DNA of 64,000 nt from Candidatus Gastranaerophilales bacterium (GTDB lineage: Bacteria; Cyanobacteriota; Vampirovibrionia; Gastranaerophilales; Gastranaerophilaceae). The notes beneath the pieces are model-generated. The model was not told where the DNA came from. It saw only the letters and a program-made list of their open reading frames with translations, and made no database searches. The position numbers were made by a program, and so were the translations under genes. This document shows positions 43,682 to 53,800 of this stretch, one piece after another. The DNA lies in contig CALUVT010000002.1 in the NCBI GenBank assembly GCA_944324345.1, forward strand, positions 62,001 to 126,000, in the 5' to 3' direction. Every line of letters begins with the position of its first letter. Within the stretch, counting starts at the first letter, position 1.

Positions 43682-43829
43682 TTTTCAAATCCTTTCTTAT
43701 AATAATTAACTTTTTTTCTGAATTATACATTAAAATTGTAATAATTACAATAACTAACCCTTAAAAATTTTTTTAGGCTGATGAATAAATGAAAAAATGG
43801 CTGATAATGTTAGAGAAAAGGGGAATATT

Positions 43830-44534
43830 ATGATAAAAAAAATAATTTTATTTTGTTTTTTTCTAATATCTTTTTGTTTACCAGTTTTTAGTCAGAGTTT
43901 TGAGCCTGACGAACTCGTTAATATAAGCGTGTATGAAAGAATTAACCCTGCGATAGTTGCAATTGATGCAAATTTAAACGATGGCTTTTCGGCCGGTACA
44001 GGTTGTATAATAAGATCTGACGGGGTAATATTAACAGGTTCACACGTAATAGAAGATGCAAAAGAAATTGAAGTAACGACCTATAACGGCAAGGTTTATA
44101 AGGCAAAAATTCTGGCAAAGATGGGCAAAAATAAAGATTTGGCCCTGCTAAAAATTGATGCAAAATCTCCATTAAACACAATTTCTTTTGGAGATTCGGG
44201 AGAAGTAAAAGTTGGGCAAAAAGTCTTATCTATCGGTAATCCTTTTGGATTTTCCGGTACATTAACATCAGGGATTGTTTCGAGGATTGATTATGTAAAG
44301 GGCAGAATCCAAACAGATGCTGCAATTAATCCCGGATGTTCGGGCGGTCCGCTTTTAAACTCAAAAGGTGAAGTTATCGGAATATCACAATCAATTTATA
44401 ATCCAGACAATAATATTTCCAACATAGGTATAGGCTTTGCAATCCCAATTAATGAAGCAAAAAAATTCATAGAAACAGCAAATTTGGATGATGAGTCTTT
44501 AACAAGTAAAAAACGTTTTGCCGTAAATAGGTAA
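43830..44534 (+). CDS. Trypsin-like serine protease, HtrA/Deg family without PDZ domain
   Basis: 234 residues from the ATG at 43830, preceded by GGGGAA. A signal peptide (MIKKIILFCFFLISFCLPVFS) directs it to the periplasm. The catalytic triad is His72 (LTGSHVIED), Asp103 (NKDLALLKI) and Ser171 (INPGCSGGPLLNS), as in DegP/DegS, with SIGNPFGFSGTLTSGIVS. It ends after the protease domain, so there is no PDZ domain, unlike usual HtrA proteins of 350-450 residues. It probably degrades or processes envelope proteins. Confidence 0.9.
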   Translation: MIKKIILFCFFLISFCLPVFSQSFEPDELVNISVYERINPAIVAIDANLNDGFSAGTGCIIRSDGVILTGSHVIEDAKEIEVTTYNGKVYKAKILAKMGKNKDLALLKIDAKSPLNTISFGDSGEVKVGQKVLSIGNPFGFSGTLTSGIVSRIDYVKGRIQTDAAINPGCSGGPLLNSKGEVIGISQSIYNPDNNISNIGIGFAIPINEAKKFIETANLDDESLTSKKRFAVNR

Positions 44535-44605
44535 ACTTTTATAAAATTTGGCTCTGTTTAATTTCTTTCGTGGTATATTTATTTGTATAAAACTAAGGAG
44601 GGAAT

Positions 44606-45520
44606 ATGACAGAGTTTTATTTTATGAATGGAGAATATGTTGAAGCTTCTAAGGCTATGATTCCTATTCGCACACATGCTTTCCTTTATGGGACAGCAGT
44701 ATTTGAAGGTATAAGAGCATACTGGAATGAAGAAGAAAAACAACTTTATGCTTTCAGAGTTCCGGAACATTATGAAAGACTTTTGAGAAGTGCCAAAATT
44801 ATGTGTATGGAAAGCCCTTACACAGTTGAAGAGCACTGCGAAATTACTAAAAAATTATTGGCAAAAAATAACTACAAAGAAGATTGCTACATGAGACCAA
44901 CTTTATATAAATCCGCACAAAAAGTTGGCCCAGGTCTGTATGATAATACTGATTCTTACGCATTAATAACAAATAAAATGGGTGATTATATTGATACATC
45001 AAAAGGCTTGAGAGTTTGTGTTTCAAGTTGGAGAAGAAACAGTGATAACGCTATCCCTCCTCGTGCAAAAGTTGCAGGCTCTTATGCTAATGCTGCTTTA
45101 ATTAAAACAGATGCGCATAATATGGGGTTTGATGATGCTATTGTTCTTGATGAAGCAGGGCAGGTTACAGAAGGTTCTGCTATGAACTTATTCCTTGTTC
45201 AGAACGGAAAACTCGTTACGACTATGAAAACGGACAATATCTTAGTTGGAGTAACCAGAAATACTATTATGGAACTTGCTAAAGATGTTTTGGGTATAGA
45301 AACTGAAGAACGTGCTATTGACAGAACAGAACTTTATATTTCAGATGAAGCATTCTACTGCGGAACGGGTGCTCAAGTTAGTCCAATTGTAGAAATTGAC
45401 GGAAGAATACTTGGCGACGGAAAATTAGGTCCTGTTTCTAAAGAATTGCAGAAATTATACTTTGATGTTGTCAGAGGTAAAGTTCCAAAATATAAAAAAT
45501 GGTGTATGCCTGTTTATTAA
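44606..45520 (+). CDS. ilvE: Branched-chain amino acid aminotransferase
   Basis: 304 residues. Fold type IV PLP enzyme: HAFLYGTAVFEGIRAYW, YMRPTLYKS, the PLP lysine Lys155 in PPRAKVAGSYANAALIK, VTEGSAMNLFLV and DEAFYCGTGAQVSPI. It interconverts Val, Leu and Ile with their 2-oxo acids. AAGGAGGG precedes the ATG. It is the first of two co-oriented genes with 90 bases between them. Confidence 0.95.
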   Translation: MTEFYFMNGEYVEASKAMIPIRTHAFLYGTAVFEGIRAYWNEEEKQLYAFRVPEHYERLLRSAKIMCMESPYTVEEHCEITKKLLAKNNYKEDCYMRPTLYKSAQKVGPGLYDNTDSYALITNKMGDYIDTSKGLRVCVSSWRRNSDNAIPPRAKVAGSYANAALIKTDAHNMGFDDAIVLDEAGQVTEGSAMNLFLVQNGKLVTTMKTDNILVGVTRNTIMELAKDVLGIETEERAIDRTELYISDEAFYCGTGAQVSPIVEIDGRILGDGKLGPVSKELQKLYFDVVRGKVPKYKKWCMPVY

Positions 45521-45610
45521 TAATATTTTTCTACCCTCACCTAATATTTTGGATGAGGGTAGAATTTCTAGGTAGTTATGTAAATTGCAAAATCTAATGA
45601 GAGGCATTTT

Positions 45611-46339
45611 TTGATAGAGTTTTTAGGTCTTTGTGTACAAAATTTAATAAGAAGTGTTAAATACTTATTTCAGGTTCGATTTTCATCTGTTCTTCATCAA
45701 GCTGCCGCTATTAGCTATGATTCACTACCGATATCTTTGATAATAGCCTTTATCGCTGCGGCTGTTATTACTATTCAGGTAGCCAAACAGTTTTTGATGA
45801 GCGGAGCCGATACTTATATTGGAGGAACAATCGCTGTTGTTATGATTAGAGAGATTGCTCCAGGTTTTGTCGCTTTGGCAATAGGGGCAAGAGCTGGTAC
45901 TGCTATTTCTGCTGAAATTGCCAATATGCAGGTTACGTCACAAGTTGATGCTATGAAAACTCTTAAAGTTGATCCTGTTGGGTATTACTTCACTCCAAGA
46001 ATCATTGCTGCTGCTGTTACTGTACCTATGGTTGTTCTTTTGGCTGAGTTTGTCGGAATTGTTGGAGGGATGCTTGTAGCTCAGTCTACAATAGACTTGC
46101 ATCCTGCAAGATATATGAATTCTGCTTGGCTTTGGATGTCTACAAAAGATATTTATATAAGCCTTTTAAAGGCATCAATTTTTGGTATATTGATTTCATT
46201 GGTTTGTGCCACTCAAGGTTATAATACCAAAGGTGGAGCCAAAGAAGTTGGGGTATCTACCACTCAAGCTGCAATATTGTCAACCGTTTATATGCTAGTT
46301 GCGGATTTTTTAGTAAATCTGGTTTTCTATATTTTGTAA
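45611..46339 (+). CDS. Second lipid-trafficking permease, MlaE/TGD1 family
   Basis: 242 residues, starting at TTG (45611) with GAGAGG 6 bases upstream. The MlaE core is clear: VVMIREIAPGFVALAIGARAGTAISAEIANMQVTSQVDAMKTL, YYFTPRIIAAAVTVPMV and NTKGGAKEVGVSTTQAAILS. It is a diverged paralogue of the permease at 42790, with the glycine-rich 'GAKxVG' C-terminus in both. No ATPase gene is beside it, so it may share the MlaF at 41962 or pair with one elsewhere. A perfect terminator follows. Confidence 0.88.
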   Translation: MIEFLGLCVQNLIRSVKYLFQVRFSSVLHQAAAISYDSLPISLIIAFIAAAVITIQVAKQFLMSGADTYIGGTIAVVMIREIAPGFVALAIGARAGTAISAEIANMQVTSQVDAMKTLKVDPVGYYFTPRIIAAAVTVPMVVLLAEFVGIVGGMLVAQSTIDLHPARYMNSAWLWMSTKDIYISLLKASIFGILISLVCATQGYNTKGGAKEVGVSTTQAAILSTVYMLVADFLVNLVFYIL

Positions 46340-46375
46340 ATATTACTTTGTAAAAGGTGCAATAGAATGTAAATT

Positions 46376-46422
46376 AAAAAGATAAACTCCTTGCAACACA
46401 AAATCAAGGAGTTTATCTTTTT
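46376..46422. terminator. Bidirectional terminator between the second mlaE and the SLH gene
   Basis: AAAAAGATAAACTCCTTG and CAAGGAGTTTATCTTTTT form an 18-bp perfect stem between convergent genes. Confidence 0.92.
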
Positions 46423-46440
46423 GCGTTGTTTTTAAAGTTA

Positions 46441-47586
46441 TTATTCCACAATCCAACCGTTTGTAAGATCAACTTTTATTGGTTTCAAAAGTTTCATGTA
46501 AATAACTTCATCCGGAGAAACATTTAATTTCTCTCCTTTCAAGGTTGCTCTGACAATTTTCATAAACCAGTTTCTATGTTTTGTTATTTCAGTAACACCG
46601 TTAAACGAAACAGTTTGATCATTGTTTGTTGTTAACAGGGAATTATCAAGCACTAATACTCCGTTTCTAACAAACCATTTACCGCTTCTTACGTCTAAAA
46701 GTTGTCCTTTAAGGTTTGAACCTGCATAAACAAGAATATATTTGTCTTTCGTAACATAATTTTGCGGAGCACTTGCAACGTACATTTCTCCAGGTTGAGA
46801 TGTTTGAGAACTTACGTATTTTGTAAGTTTTATAGGTACAATAGATCCGGCAGGAATTGTTCCAACACTCCCCTGTACAAAAGCGTTGTCGATTACATAA
46901 CCTTCTCCGGTTTTCTTTCTCATAGCTTCTGCAAGTTTCGCATTAGGATTTAGTTTAGCCTGTTCCATCATGTCAAATAGAATCGCTGTAACCTCTGCTC
47001 TTGTTGCCGGTCTGTCAGCTTCAATTTTTGCTTTATTTGCAGATGGTATTGTAACAAGCATATTTAAAATTTCCGCTTTCCCTGCAGGTACCAAAAACCA
47101 TTCAGGGACTTCATTTACGTCTGCGAATTTTTTAGATAATACTTCCTTAGCCTTTAGTGCACTGATTTGTTCTGTAGTAAGTGCATTAACGGCAACGGAT
47201 ATAGATTCCGCACGTGTAACAGTGTCGTCCGGTCTAAAAGGTTGGCCTGTAGGTGGACATGATATTAAATCAAAGTATAAAGCTTTTTGAATTGCATCAT
47301 ACGCCCAAAAAGAAGGCTCAATATCCGTAAATGTTACAGGTTGAGCAACATTTGTGTGTTCTTGTCCAAGAGCTTTAATAGCCATAGACGCAAATTCTGC
47401 TCTTGATACGTTATCATCAGGCTTAAAAGTTCCATCAGGATAACCAACAATTACTCCTTTTTCCGTTAATTCTTCTATTTGTTTTGCAGCCCAGTGTGTT
47501 GAGTCTACATCGGGATAGGCTATAGCCGGAGATGCTATGAGAATCCCAACAAACAGTGATAATAAGACCTTTAAAGTTCTTTCCAT
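46441..47586 (-). CDS. Exported S-layer homology (SLH) domain protein
   Basis: 381 residues from the ATG at 47586 (AGGAGAG upstream). A signal peptide ends at SPAIA. Three SLH modules follow at about 22-80, 85-145 and 150-210: YPDVDSTHWAAKQIEELTEKG with GYPDGTFKPDDNVSRAEFA; FTDIEPSFWAYDAIQKAL with FRPDDTVTRAES; FADVNEVPEWFLVPAGKAE with RPATRAEVTAILF. SLH modules bind pyruvylated wall polymers and, in cyanobacterial-type envelopes, tether the outer membrane to peptidoglycan. The C-terminal 170 residues are beta-rich and unrecognised; they are too short for an OprB porin barrel. Confidence 0.9.
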   Translation of the reverse strand: MERTLKVLLSLFVGILIASPAIAYPDVDSTHWAAKQIEELTEKGVIVGYPDGTFKPDDNVSRAEFASMAIKALGQEHTNVAQPVTFTDIEPSFWAYDAIQKALYFDLISCPPTGQPFRPDDTVTRAESISVAVNALTTEQISALKAKEVLSKKFADVNEVPEWFLVPAGKAEILNMLVTIPSANKAKIEADRPATRAEVTAILFDMMEQAKLNPNAKLAEAMRKKTGEGYVIDNAFVQGSVGTIPAGSIVPIKLTKYVSSQTSQPGEMYVASAPQNYVTKDKYILVYAGSNLKGQLLDVRSGKWFVRNGVLVLDNSLLTTNNDQTVSFNGVTEITKHRNWFMKIVRATLKGEKLNVSPDEVIYMKLLKPIKVDLTNGWIVE

Positions 47587-47727
47587 ATTAACTCTCCTAT
47601 AATAGCTATACAACACCATGGTATACACAAAATAAAATATCATCAATATTTTAATAAAGTTATGTAAATTTACAAATTGTATTTTTCATCTAGCAAAAAA
47701 TTTTTTTATGTATTTTAATAAGATATT

Positions 47728-49338
47728 ATGAAAATAGCTTTTCCAAATATTAGGTCTTATGTTTATCAAAATCCGAAAAATGAACCAGGTTCACAAAATG
47801 TGAACAATGTTTCAATGCTTACTTCTTCTTTGCCATTTGACGTTGTATCATTTAATGGCTTAACCAAAAAAATGAAAAAAAGTACATATATTGATGGGCA
47901 AAAGGATATAAAAGTTATTGTTGATGCGAATAAAGACAAAAACTTGATTGTAGGATCTTTGCCAAAATTTATTATTAATAAGCTGCCAAAGGAAAATCGT
48001 AAAGAAGCTATAATGGATATTTATAATACTTTTGATGAGATAGCTTATGAATTGAGAGATTTTGATGATACAAAAGCTACTTCAATTAGTGAAATTACAA
48101 ATAGAAGATACAACTCTACGGTTCAAAAATTGGATAACGTATTGAGAAAATACAATCTGGTCGGAAGATGGGATGATGTTGGTATTGAGTATTTGGGCAA
48201 AGGCGGTAAAGGTGCAGGGTATAAAATAGTTGGATTACGTGATAGCAATTATCTAAATGAAGATGAATTTGTGATTAAGGTATTCCATGTTCTTGAAGGT
48301 GCAGATTGGCAGCCTTACAAAAGTCATGGCTGTTATGCAGAAATAAACAGTGCTCAATATTGGATGAGTAATGTAGGGAGTGACACAAACAGAGGTAAAT
48401 TCTTTTGGGGAAGTTTAAAAAGTGGATATATGGTAAACAAATATGTTGATGATGACGTTCGTTTACCTAAAAGAGTTATTAACCCTTATCAATATGGGCT
48501 GAAGTGTACTGATGAAGATTTGGTAAAAAAACATAACGTATGCAAAGGTTACAGTTATGACTGGGGCGGTGTTAGGGTTGTAAATCGTGTTAAAAACGGC
48601 GACAAATATGCTCGACGCATATTGCAGGATATTGCAAGTACTCCCGAAGAATACAGATATGTCACCTGGATGCGATATTTTGCAAAAAAAGATTCAAATA
48701 ACAGCAGTAAAAATGCAGGTTTAGCCATGGCCATAAAGTATATTAATAATAAAGATGAATGTATTGATATGTGCCTAAACTTGCATGACAAGAAAGTTGA
48801 TAGAGCTTTGGCTTATGTATTGAAGTATCTGTCATTTGATAAATCTGTCAAATATTTCGAAAAACTTGTCCAGACAGATGATGTAATAACACAGGTTATA
48901 TTGTTCAATGAAATTCCTCTTCTTGCAATGAAACATAGAGATAAGGGGGTTAAAGACGACCTGCAGACTGTCCGCTCCGAAATTCTTCCGTCAAGAATTG
49001 CTGTTTATTACAATATTGCGGAGAAATATGCACATCCGGAATCAATAGAACATCTGGCAAGTTTCCTTCACTTGCTTCCGAAAGACAAATTTAGGTCATA
49101 TTATGGCAGGTTGGCAAAAATCCATAATCACGCTTTGCATGACAGAATGCTTTATAAATTCCCAATGGTTGAGAATAAAAACTCATTTTTTGCAGCTGTT
49201 CAACTAGCAAAAAATATTGACGTAAATGATAAATACCTGTTAAATAAATTATTAAGCTTAAATTTATCAGACAAAAACCAAGAAGCCATAAAAATGATAC
49301 TAGATAAAAGAACAAAAGAAGAGCAGATTTCCAAATAA
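47728..49338 (+). CDS. Kinase-like fold protein with N-terminal F-x-G element
   Basis: 536 residues. A polar N-terminus of 50 residues ends FDVVSFNGLTKK (F-x-G at 42-44). From about 150 the sequence follows a protein kinase/phosphotransferase plan: YLGKGGKGAGYKIV (Gly loop 157-164), EFVIKVFH (Lys184), CYAEINSAQ (Glu205), GYMVNKYV (hinge), DEDLVKKHN (Asp264...Asn270, catalytic loop) and YSYDWGGVRV (Asp278, metal-binding 'DxG'). The catalytic loop is one residue longer than in aminoglycoside phosphotransferases. The last 230 residues are helical repeats. No RBS; an AT-rich -10-like box lies 8 bases before the ATG. It could phosphorylate a host or own target, or be a pseudokinase. Confidence 0.5.
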   Translation: MKIAFPNIRSYVYQNPKNEPGSQNVNNVSMLTSSLPFDVVSFNGLTKKMKKSTYIDGQKDIKVIVDANKDKNLIVGSLPKFIINKLPKENRKEAIMDIYNTFDEIAYELRDFDDTKATSISEITNRRYNSTVQKLDNVLRKYNLVGRWDDVGIEYLGKGGKGAGYKIVGLRDSNYLNEDEFVIKVFHVLEGADWQPYKSHGCYAEINSAQYWMSNVGSDTNRGKFFWGSLKSGYMVNKYVDDDVRLPKRVINPYQYGLKCTDEDLVKKHNVCKGYSYDWGGVRVVNRVKNGDKYARRILQDIASTPEEYRYVTWMRYFAKKDSNNSSKNAGLAMAIKYINNKDECIDMCLNLHDKKVDRALAYVLKYLSFDKSVKYFEKLVQTDDVITQVILFNEIPLLAMKHRDKGVKDDLQTVRSEILPSRIAVYYNIAEKYAHPESIEHLASFLHLLPKDKFRSYYGRLAKIHNHALHDRMLYKFPMVENKNSFFAAVQLAKNIDVNDKYLLNKLLSLNLSDKNQEAIKMILDKRTKEEQISK

Positions 49339-49339
49339 A

Positions 49340-49364
49340 AAATCCTGATGCAGTATCAGGATTT
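49340..49364. terminator. Terminator between the kinase-like gene and the tRNA cluster
   Basis: AAATCCTGAT and ATCAGGATTT form a 10-bp stem with A/T runs on both sides; it serves the plus-strand gene and probably the minus-strand tRNAs. Confidence 0.8.
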
Positions 49365-49367
49365 AAA

Positions 49368-49454
<87 letters not shown>

Positions 49455-49493
49455 ATTTTACGTTATTTAATTTTCAATATCGGATTTCAAATA

Positions 49494-49565
49494 TGCCCTT
49501 GACGGGATTTGAACCCGTGGCCTCTCCCTTACCAAGGGAGTGCGCTACCCCTGCGCCACAAGGGC
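49494..49565 (-). tRNA. tRNA-Thr (GGU)
   Basis: 72 bases: acceptor GCCCTTG/CAAGGGC, anticodon stem CTCCC/GGGAG around TTGGTAA (anticodon GGT), T loop GGTTCAAATCC. CCA is not encoded. Confidence 0.95.
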
Positions 49566-49583
49566 TTGGCTGCCATTAAAATT

Positions 49584-49655
49584 AGCCGGCAATAGGAATC
49601 GAACCTACAACCTACGGTTTACAAAACCGTTGCTCTACCATTGAGCTATGCCGGC
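49584..49655 (-). tRNA. tRNA-Thr (UGU)
   Basis: 72 bases: acceptor GCCGGCA/TGCCGGC, anticodon stem ACGGT/ACCGT around TTTGTAA (anticodon TGT), T loop GGTTCGATTCC. CCA is not encoded. It is the first of a three-tRNA transcript (Thr, Thr, Tyr) on the minus strand. Confidence 0.95.
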
Positions 49656-49759
49656 GTCAGTCACATGTCTTATTCTATTAAGAAAATATTATAATGTCAA
49701 GAGCATTATTTCTGTTTGAGATATAATATTCTTGTTAAGATTTATATATGGAGTATGAG

Positions 49760-50101
49760 ATGATTAAATTTTTAGCCCCTTTTGTTTTACTTACTATTTC
49801 AAATGTGTTTATGACATTCGCTTGGTATGGGCATCTTAAGCATAAATCTGCAGCGTTATGGGCGGTTATTTTAATTAGTTGGGGAATAGCATTTTTTGAA
49901 TATTGTTTTCAGGTTCCCGCAAACAGAATAGGAAGCAGTGTGTATTCTGCAGCTCAATTAAAGACAATTCAAGAAATTATAACACTTGTGGTATTTAGTT
50001 TCTTTTCTGTTTTATATTTAAAAGAAGAATTCAAATGGAATTATTTGGTTGGGTTTATTTTTATAATTTTTGCAGCATTTTTTATCTTCAAAAAGTGGTA
50101 G
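49760..50101 (+). CDS. DUF486 (DMT superfamily) membrane protein
   Basis: 113 residues from the ATG at 49760, which has GGAG at 6 bases; an ATG at 49748 would overlap that site. Four membrane helices. The sequence is strongly typical of the DUF486 family: LLTISNVFMTFAWYGHLK, SWGIAFFEYCFQVPANRIGS, YSAAQLKTIQEIITLVVF and SVLYLKEEF. Members resemble half-size drug/metabolite transporters; the function is not established. Confidence 0.92.
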   Translation: MIKFLAPFVLLTISNVFMTFAWYGHLKHKSAALWAVILISWGIAFFEYCFQVPANRIGSSVYSAAQLKTIQEIITLVVFSFFSVLYLKEEFKWNYLVGFIFIIFAAFFIFKKW

Positions 50102-50119
50102 ATAACGAAATAATAAAAA

Positions 50120-50194
50120 TGGAGCGGAAGACGGGACTCGAACCCGCGACGTCAACCTTGGGAAGGTTGCATTCTACCACTGAATTACTTCCGC
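50120..50194 (-). tRNA. tRNA-Gly (CCC)
   Basis: 75 bases with an encoded CCA: acceptor GCGGAAG/CTTCCGC, anticodon stem CAACC/GGTTG around TTCCCAA (anticodon CCC), T loop GGTTCGAGTCC. Confidence 0.93.
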
Positions 50195-50315
50195 ATCACA
50201 GTAAGATAATAAACCTAAAATAGAATTTTGTAAAGATTATTTATGAATAAAATTCCCGTTTCTCACAGTCTGCTTGAACCCAAAATAAGTTCTCTTAAGT
50301 ATCTACAAATTAAAA

Positions 50316-50345
50316 AAGGACTGGAATAAATCCAATCCTTCTTTA
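50316..50345 (-). terminator. Terminator of tRNA-Gly (GCC)
   Basis: On the minus strand AAGGATTGGA pairs with TCCAGTCCTT (one U-G pair), followed by six Ts. Confidence 0.75.
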
Positions 50346-50348
50346 ATT

Positions 50349-50420
50349 AGCGGGAGACGAGGCTCGAACTCGCGACATCCTCCTTGGCAAGGAGGCATTC
50401 TACCACTGAATTACCCCCGC
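50349..50420 (-). tRNA. tRNA-Gly (GCC)
   Basis: 72 bases: acceptor GCGGGGG/CTCCCGC, anticodon stem CCTCC/GGAGG around TTGCCAA (anticodon GCC), T loop AGTTCGAGCCT. CCA is not encoded. The D-arm half is nearly the same as that of tRNA-Gly (CCC). Confidence 0.95.
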
Positions 50421-50520
50421 TCATTTGGGTTACTCTCTAATTATACATGAGCAATTTTTTTTTGCAAGTGTTTTTCTTTTTAATATCTGGAAAACTTTTA
50501 TTTTTATTATATTATTCTAT

Positions 50521-50862
50521 TTAAATATTTTTTTTGTCCACGAATACAGGAATTTTGTCTATTTTAGATTTCCAGTTTTTTATTTTAGATATATGCGTTT
50601 TTATGATTTCTGCGATGTTTTCTGCTTTTGGTGAACTTGTTACATCTGATAGAGCGTGAGATGCTATTCCGTCAATCTTTCTCTCGTGTTCAAAAATCGT
50701 TGTTACAGCAAAAAAATTTTTATCATGCTGTATAAAATGAGCAAGACTCCTATTCCTGCAATGATGTTTTAAAGCGTTTATTTGTTTTCTATATCCTACA
50801 AAATTTCTGTAAGACTCTGTGTTCACAAAGCTAATTTTTCCGTTGAATGAAACGTTATTCAT
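50521..50862 (-). CDS. Small F-x-G protein in an operon with dnaE
   Basis: 113 residues, unrecognised. It begins MNNVSFNGKISFVNT, with the F-x-G element at 6-8. The rest is basic, with several His and Lys and no membrane segment (INALKHHCRNRSLAHFIQHD), and ends in a charged helix (AENIAEIIKTHISKIKNW). Its ATG lies 2 bases after the stop of dnaE, so it is probably translated from the same mRNA. No function can be assigned. Confidence 0.6.
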   Translation of the reverse strand: MNNVSFNGKISFVNTESYRNFVGYRKQINALKHHCRNRSLAHFIQHDKNFFAVTTIFEHERKIDGIASHALSDVTSSPKAENIAEIIKTHISKIKNWKSKIDKIPVFVDKKNI

Positions 50863-50864
50863 AT

Positions 50865-53800
50865 TTATACTGTTTCTTGTTTTACTTCTTCCGGTGTATC
50901 CATTGATTTGATATCAATGTTAATTCGTTCTTTAAACTTACTTTTTAAAAGGTCAACAAGAGAATTTGTTGAATTTACCCAAAACATGGATGCGGTTAAA
51001 ATTTTTACCTCACCCAAGTCGTCTTGAATTTTTATCATAACCGGATCTGAGCCTGAATGTTCACACAAAAGATTTTTTAAATACACCAGTTCTTCAAACT
51101 TAAAATCATCCTTTAATTCCAATGTGAATATATTTGAATTGTCAACAGTTTTCACATTTTCAACAATTAGTGAAGGCGGTTCATCGTCAGATCTTCTGTT
51201 AACTTTGCCTGATATAATTACTCTTTGTTCACTCTGTAAACAATCTCCAAATTCGGCAATTTTTCCGTTAAAGGCTATAACCTCAATTTTTCCGGAAAGG
51301 TCTTCCACATTAATAAACCTGATAAACTTTGTCGGATCCTTTTTAGTCGGAATTTGTCTGACAGATGTTATCAAACCGCAGATTGTTACTATTTTATCAT
51401 TTGGTAAATTTGGAATTTCCGAGATTTTATGCGTCATCAAAAATGGTAATTTGTCTCTTATTGTTGATAACGGGTGGCTTGTTACGTAGAAGCCCAGAAA
51501 TTCTTTTTCGAAATTTTGGATTGTTCTTGCGTCATATTCTTCATCTGAGCCTGCAAGTTGAAATTTTGCATCATCAATTTCAGTGCTGTCTGCCAGCATA
51601 TCAAAAAGACTGCCCTGGCCTGATTCCTTTGCCTTGGATTCTTTAGAAGCTGTCGATGTTATATATTCAATGTTATCCCACAACTGTTTGCGGCTTTTTT
51701 CTATTGAAGAGAATGCTCCTGCTTTAATTAAGCCCTCAAGAGTCTTTTTATTTGAACATTTTGTATCTAAACGTTTGATGTAGTCGTATATCGACTTGTA
51801 GTCACCGTTTTTTTCTCTTTCTTTTATTATCTCCTCAATTACACCTTCACCAACTTGCTTAATAGATGCAAGTCCAAATCTTATATTTTTGCCGTCCGGT
51901 GCGTATTCAAGATACGATTTATTTATGTCTGGTGGTAAAACTTTAATACCGTACTTTAGAGCTTCTTCTATATATGCTTGAGTTTTGTCTTGGTCTCCGG
52001 CGACACTAGATAACAAAGCTGATAAATATTCGACCGGATAATGACATTTTAAATAAGCTGTTTGATATGCCACAAATGCGTATGCGGATGAATGGGCCCT
52101 GTTAAAACAATATTGTGCGAAATTTTCTATTTTTTCAAAAAGATCTTCGGCATCTTCTTTTTTCATTCCATATTTTGCAGAACCTTCAACAAGTTTCCCT
52201 TTTTGTGCTGCCATAGCTGCTGGATCTTTGTGCCCCATCATACGACGGACCTGATCGGCTTGCCCCAGAGAATAATCTGCCATAACCTGGAATATTTGCA
52301 TAATCTGCTCTTGATAAACCATGGTACCATAGGTATCTTTTAATATTGGCTCAAGTCTTGGATGAGCATATGTTATAGCTTGTCGTCCATGTTTTCTCTC
52401 TACAAAGTCATCGACCATCCCGGAACCCAATGGTCCTGGTCTGAAAAGTGCTACTAAGGCTCCTAAATCTTCAAATACGTCAGGTTTTAATTTTTTAACT
52501 AAACTTGTCATGCCTGAGGACTCAAGCTGGAATACTCCGACTGTTTCTCCTCTGACGAGCATGTCGTAGGTCGGCTTGTCATCAAGAGGAATATGGTTAA
52601 TATCTACATCTATTCCTTGACATCTTTTTACAAGTTTAATTGTCTTATGAATCATTGTAAGGTTTCTGAGACCCAAGAAATCCATTTTTAAAAGTTTCAT
52701 CTTTTCTAAGATTTCTCTGTGGTATTGAGTTATGATAATACCATCCTTAGAAGGTTGAACAGGTACAATTTGGTCTAAAGGTTTGTACGAAATAATTACA
52801 CCTGCTGCGTGCATTCCTATCCCACATTTTATTCCTTCAACGCATTTTGCGGTATCTATAACTCTTTTTATTTCAGGATCTGTGTCATAGAGGTTTTTTA
52901 GCTCAGAACCTTCTATCATTGAACCTTCAATTGTATCTTCAATTAAGGAAGCAGTTTTATTACTTTTTGCATATTCCATGCCAAATACTCTTGCTACGCT
53001 TTTAAATGCGTTTCTTGCCGCAAGTGTGTTGAATGTTATGATTTGGCAGACCTTATCTTCGCCATATTTTTTTACGACGTAGTCTATAACTTCACCACGT
53101 TTTTCGATACAAAAGTCGGTATCAATATCAGGCATGCTAAAACGTTCTGGATTTAGGAATCTTTCAAACAATAGATGGTGTCTTATTGGGTCCAGGTCTG
53201 TAATATCAAGAGCATAAGCTACAACTGAACCTGCTGCTGAGCCTCTGCCGGGTCCAACGGGAATATCGTGGGTTTTTGCGTAGTGTATAAAATCCCAGGT
53301 GATCAAGAAATATGCAGAAAATCCCATTTTTTCAATTATGCTTAACTCATACTGAACTCTTTCTTTTAATTCAGGAGTAATATTGTCTTCGCCATACTTT
53401 CTTTTCAGACCTTGTTGTACAAGTTCTTCCAAATAAGAGTCTGTTGTATGGTTTGGAGGAACCGGGAAGTCAGGAAGCGGAGCTTCCCATTTTATAGTTA
53501 CATGACATTGTTCTGCTATATCAACGGTGTTTTTTATACATTCATCAAAAGTCTCAGAATCCATCCATTTGAAGGCATCACGCATCTCTGATACTGTTTT
53601 TACGTAAAATTCGTTATTTGGGAAATGAAAACGATTTTCTTCGTCTTTCATTGACTGAGTTTGCATACAAAGCAATGTATCATGCCAGTCTGCATCTTCT
53701 TTTCTCAGATAGTGAGAGTCATTTGTAATTATCATCTTTATGCCGAGTTCTTTGGCAATTTTTATTAAATCAGGGTTTGTTCTTTTTTGATCATCAAGTC

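Noticed and set aside
46441-47586. VSFNG near the C-terminal part of the SLH protein as another tagged protein
   Set aside because: It is internal, in a beta-rich domain, not near the N-terminus. It also shows that the short motif can occur by chance, so N-terminal enrichment must be tested.
50035-50223. Plus-strand ORF ending in a GLEPATSTLGR-like sequence
   Set aside because: It runs antisense through tRNA-Gly (CCC); this is a well-known spurious translation of a tRNA.
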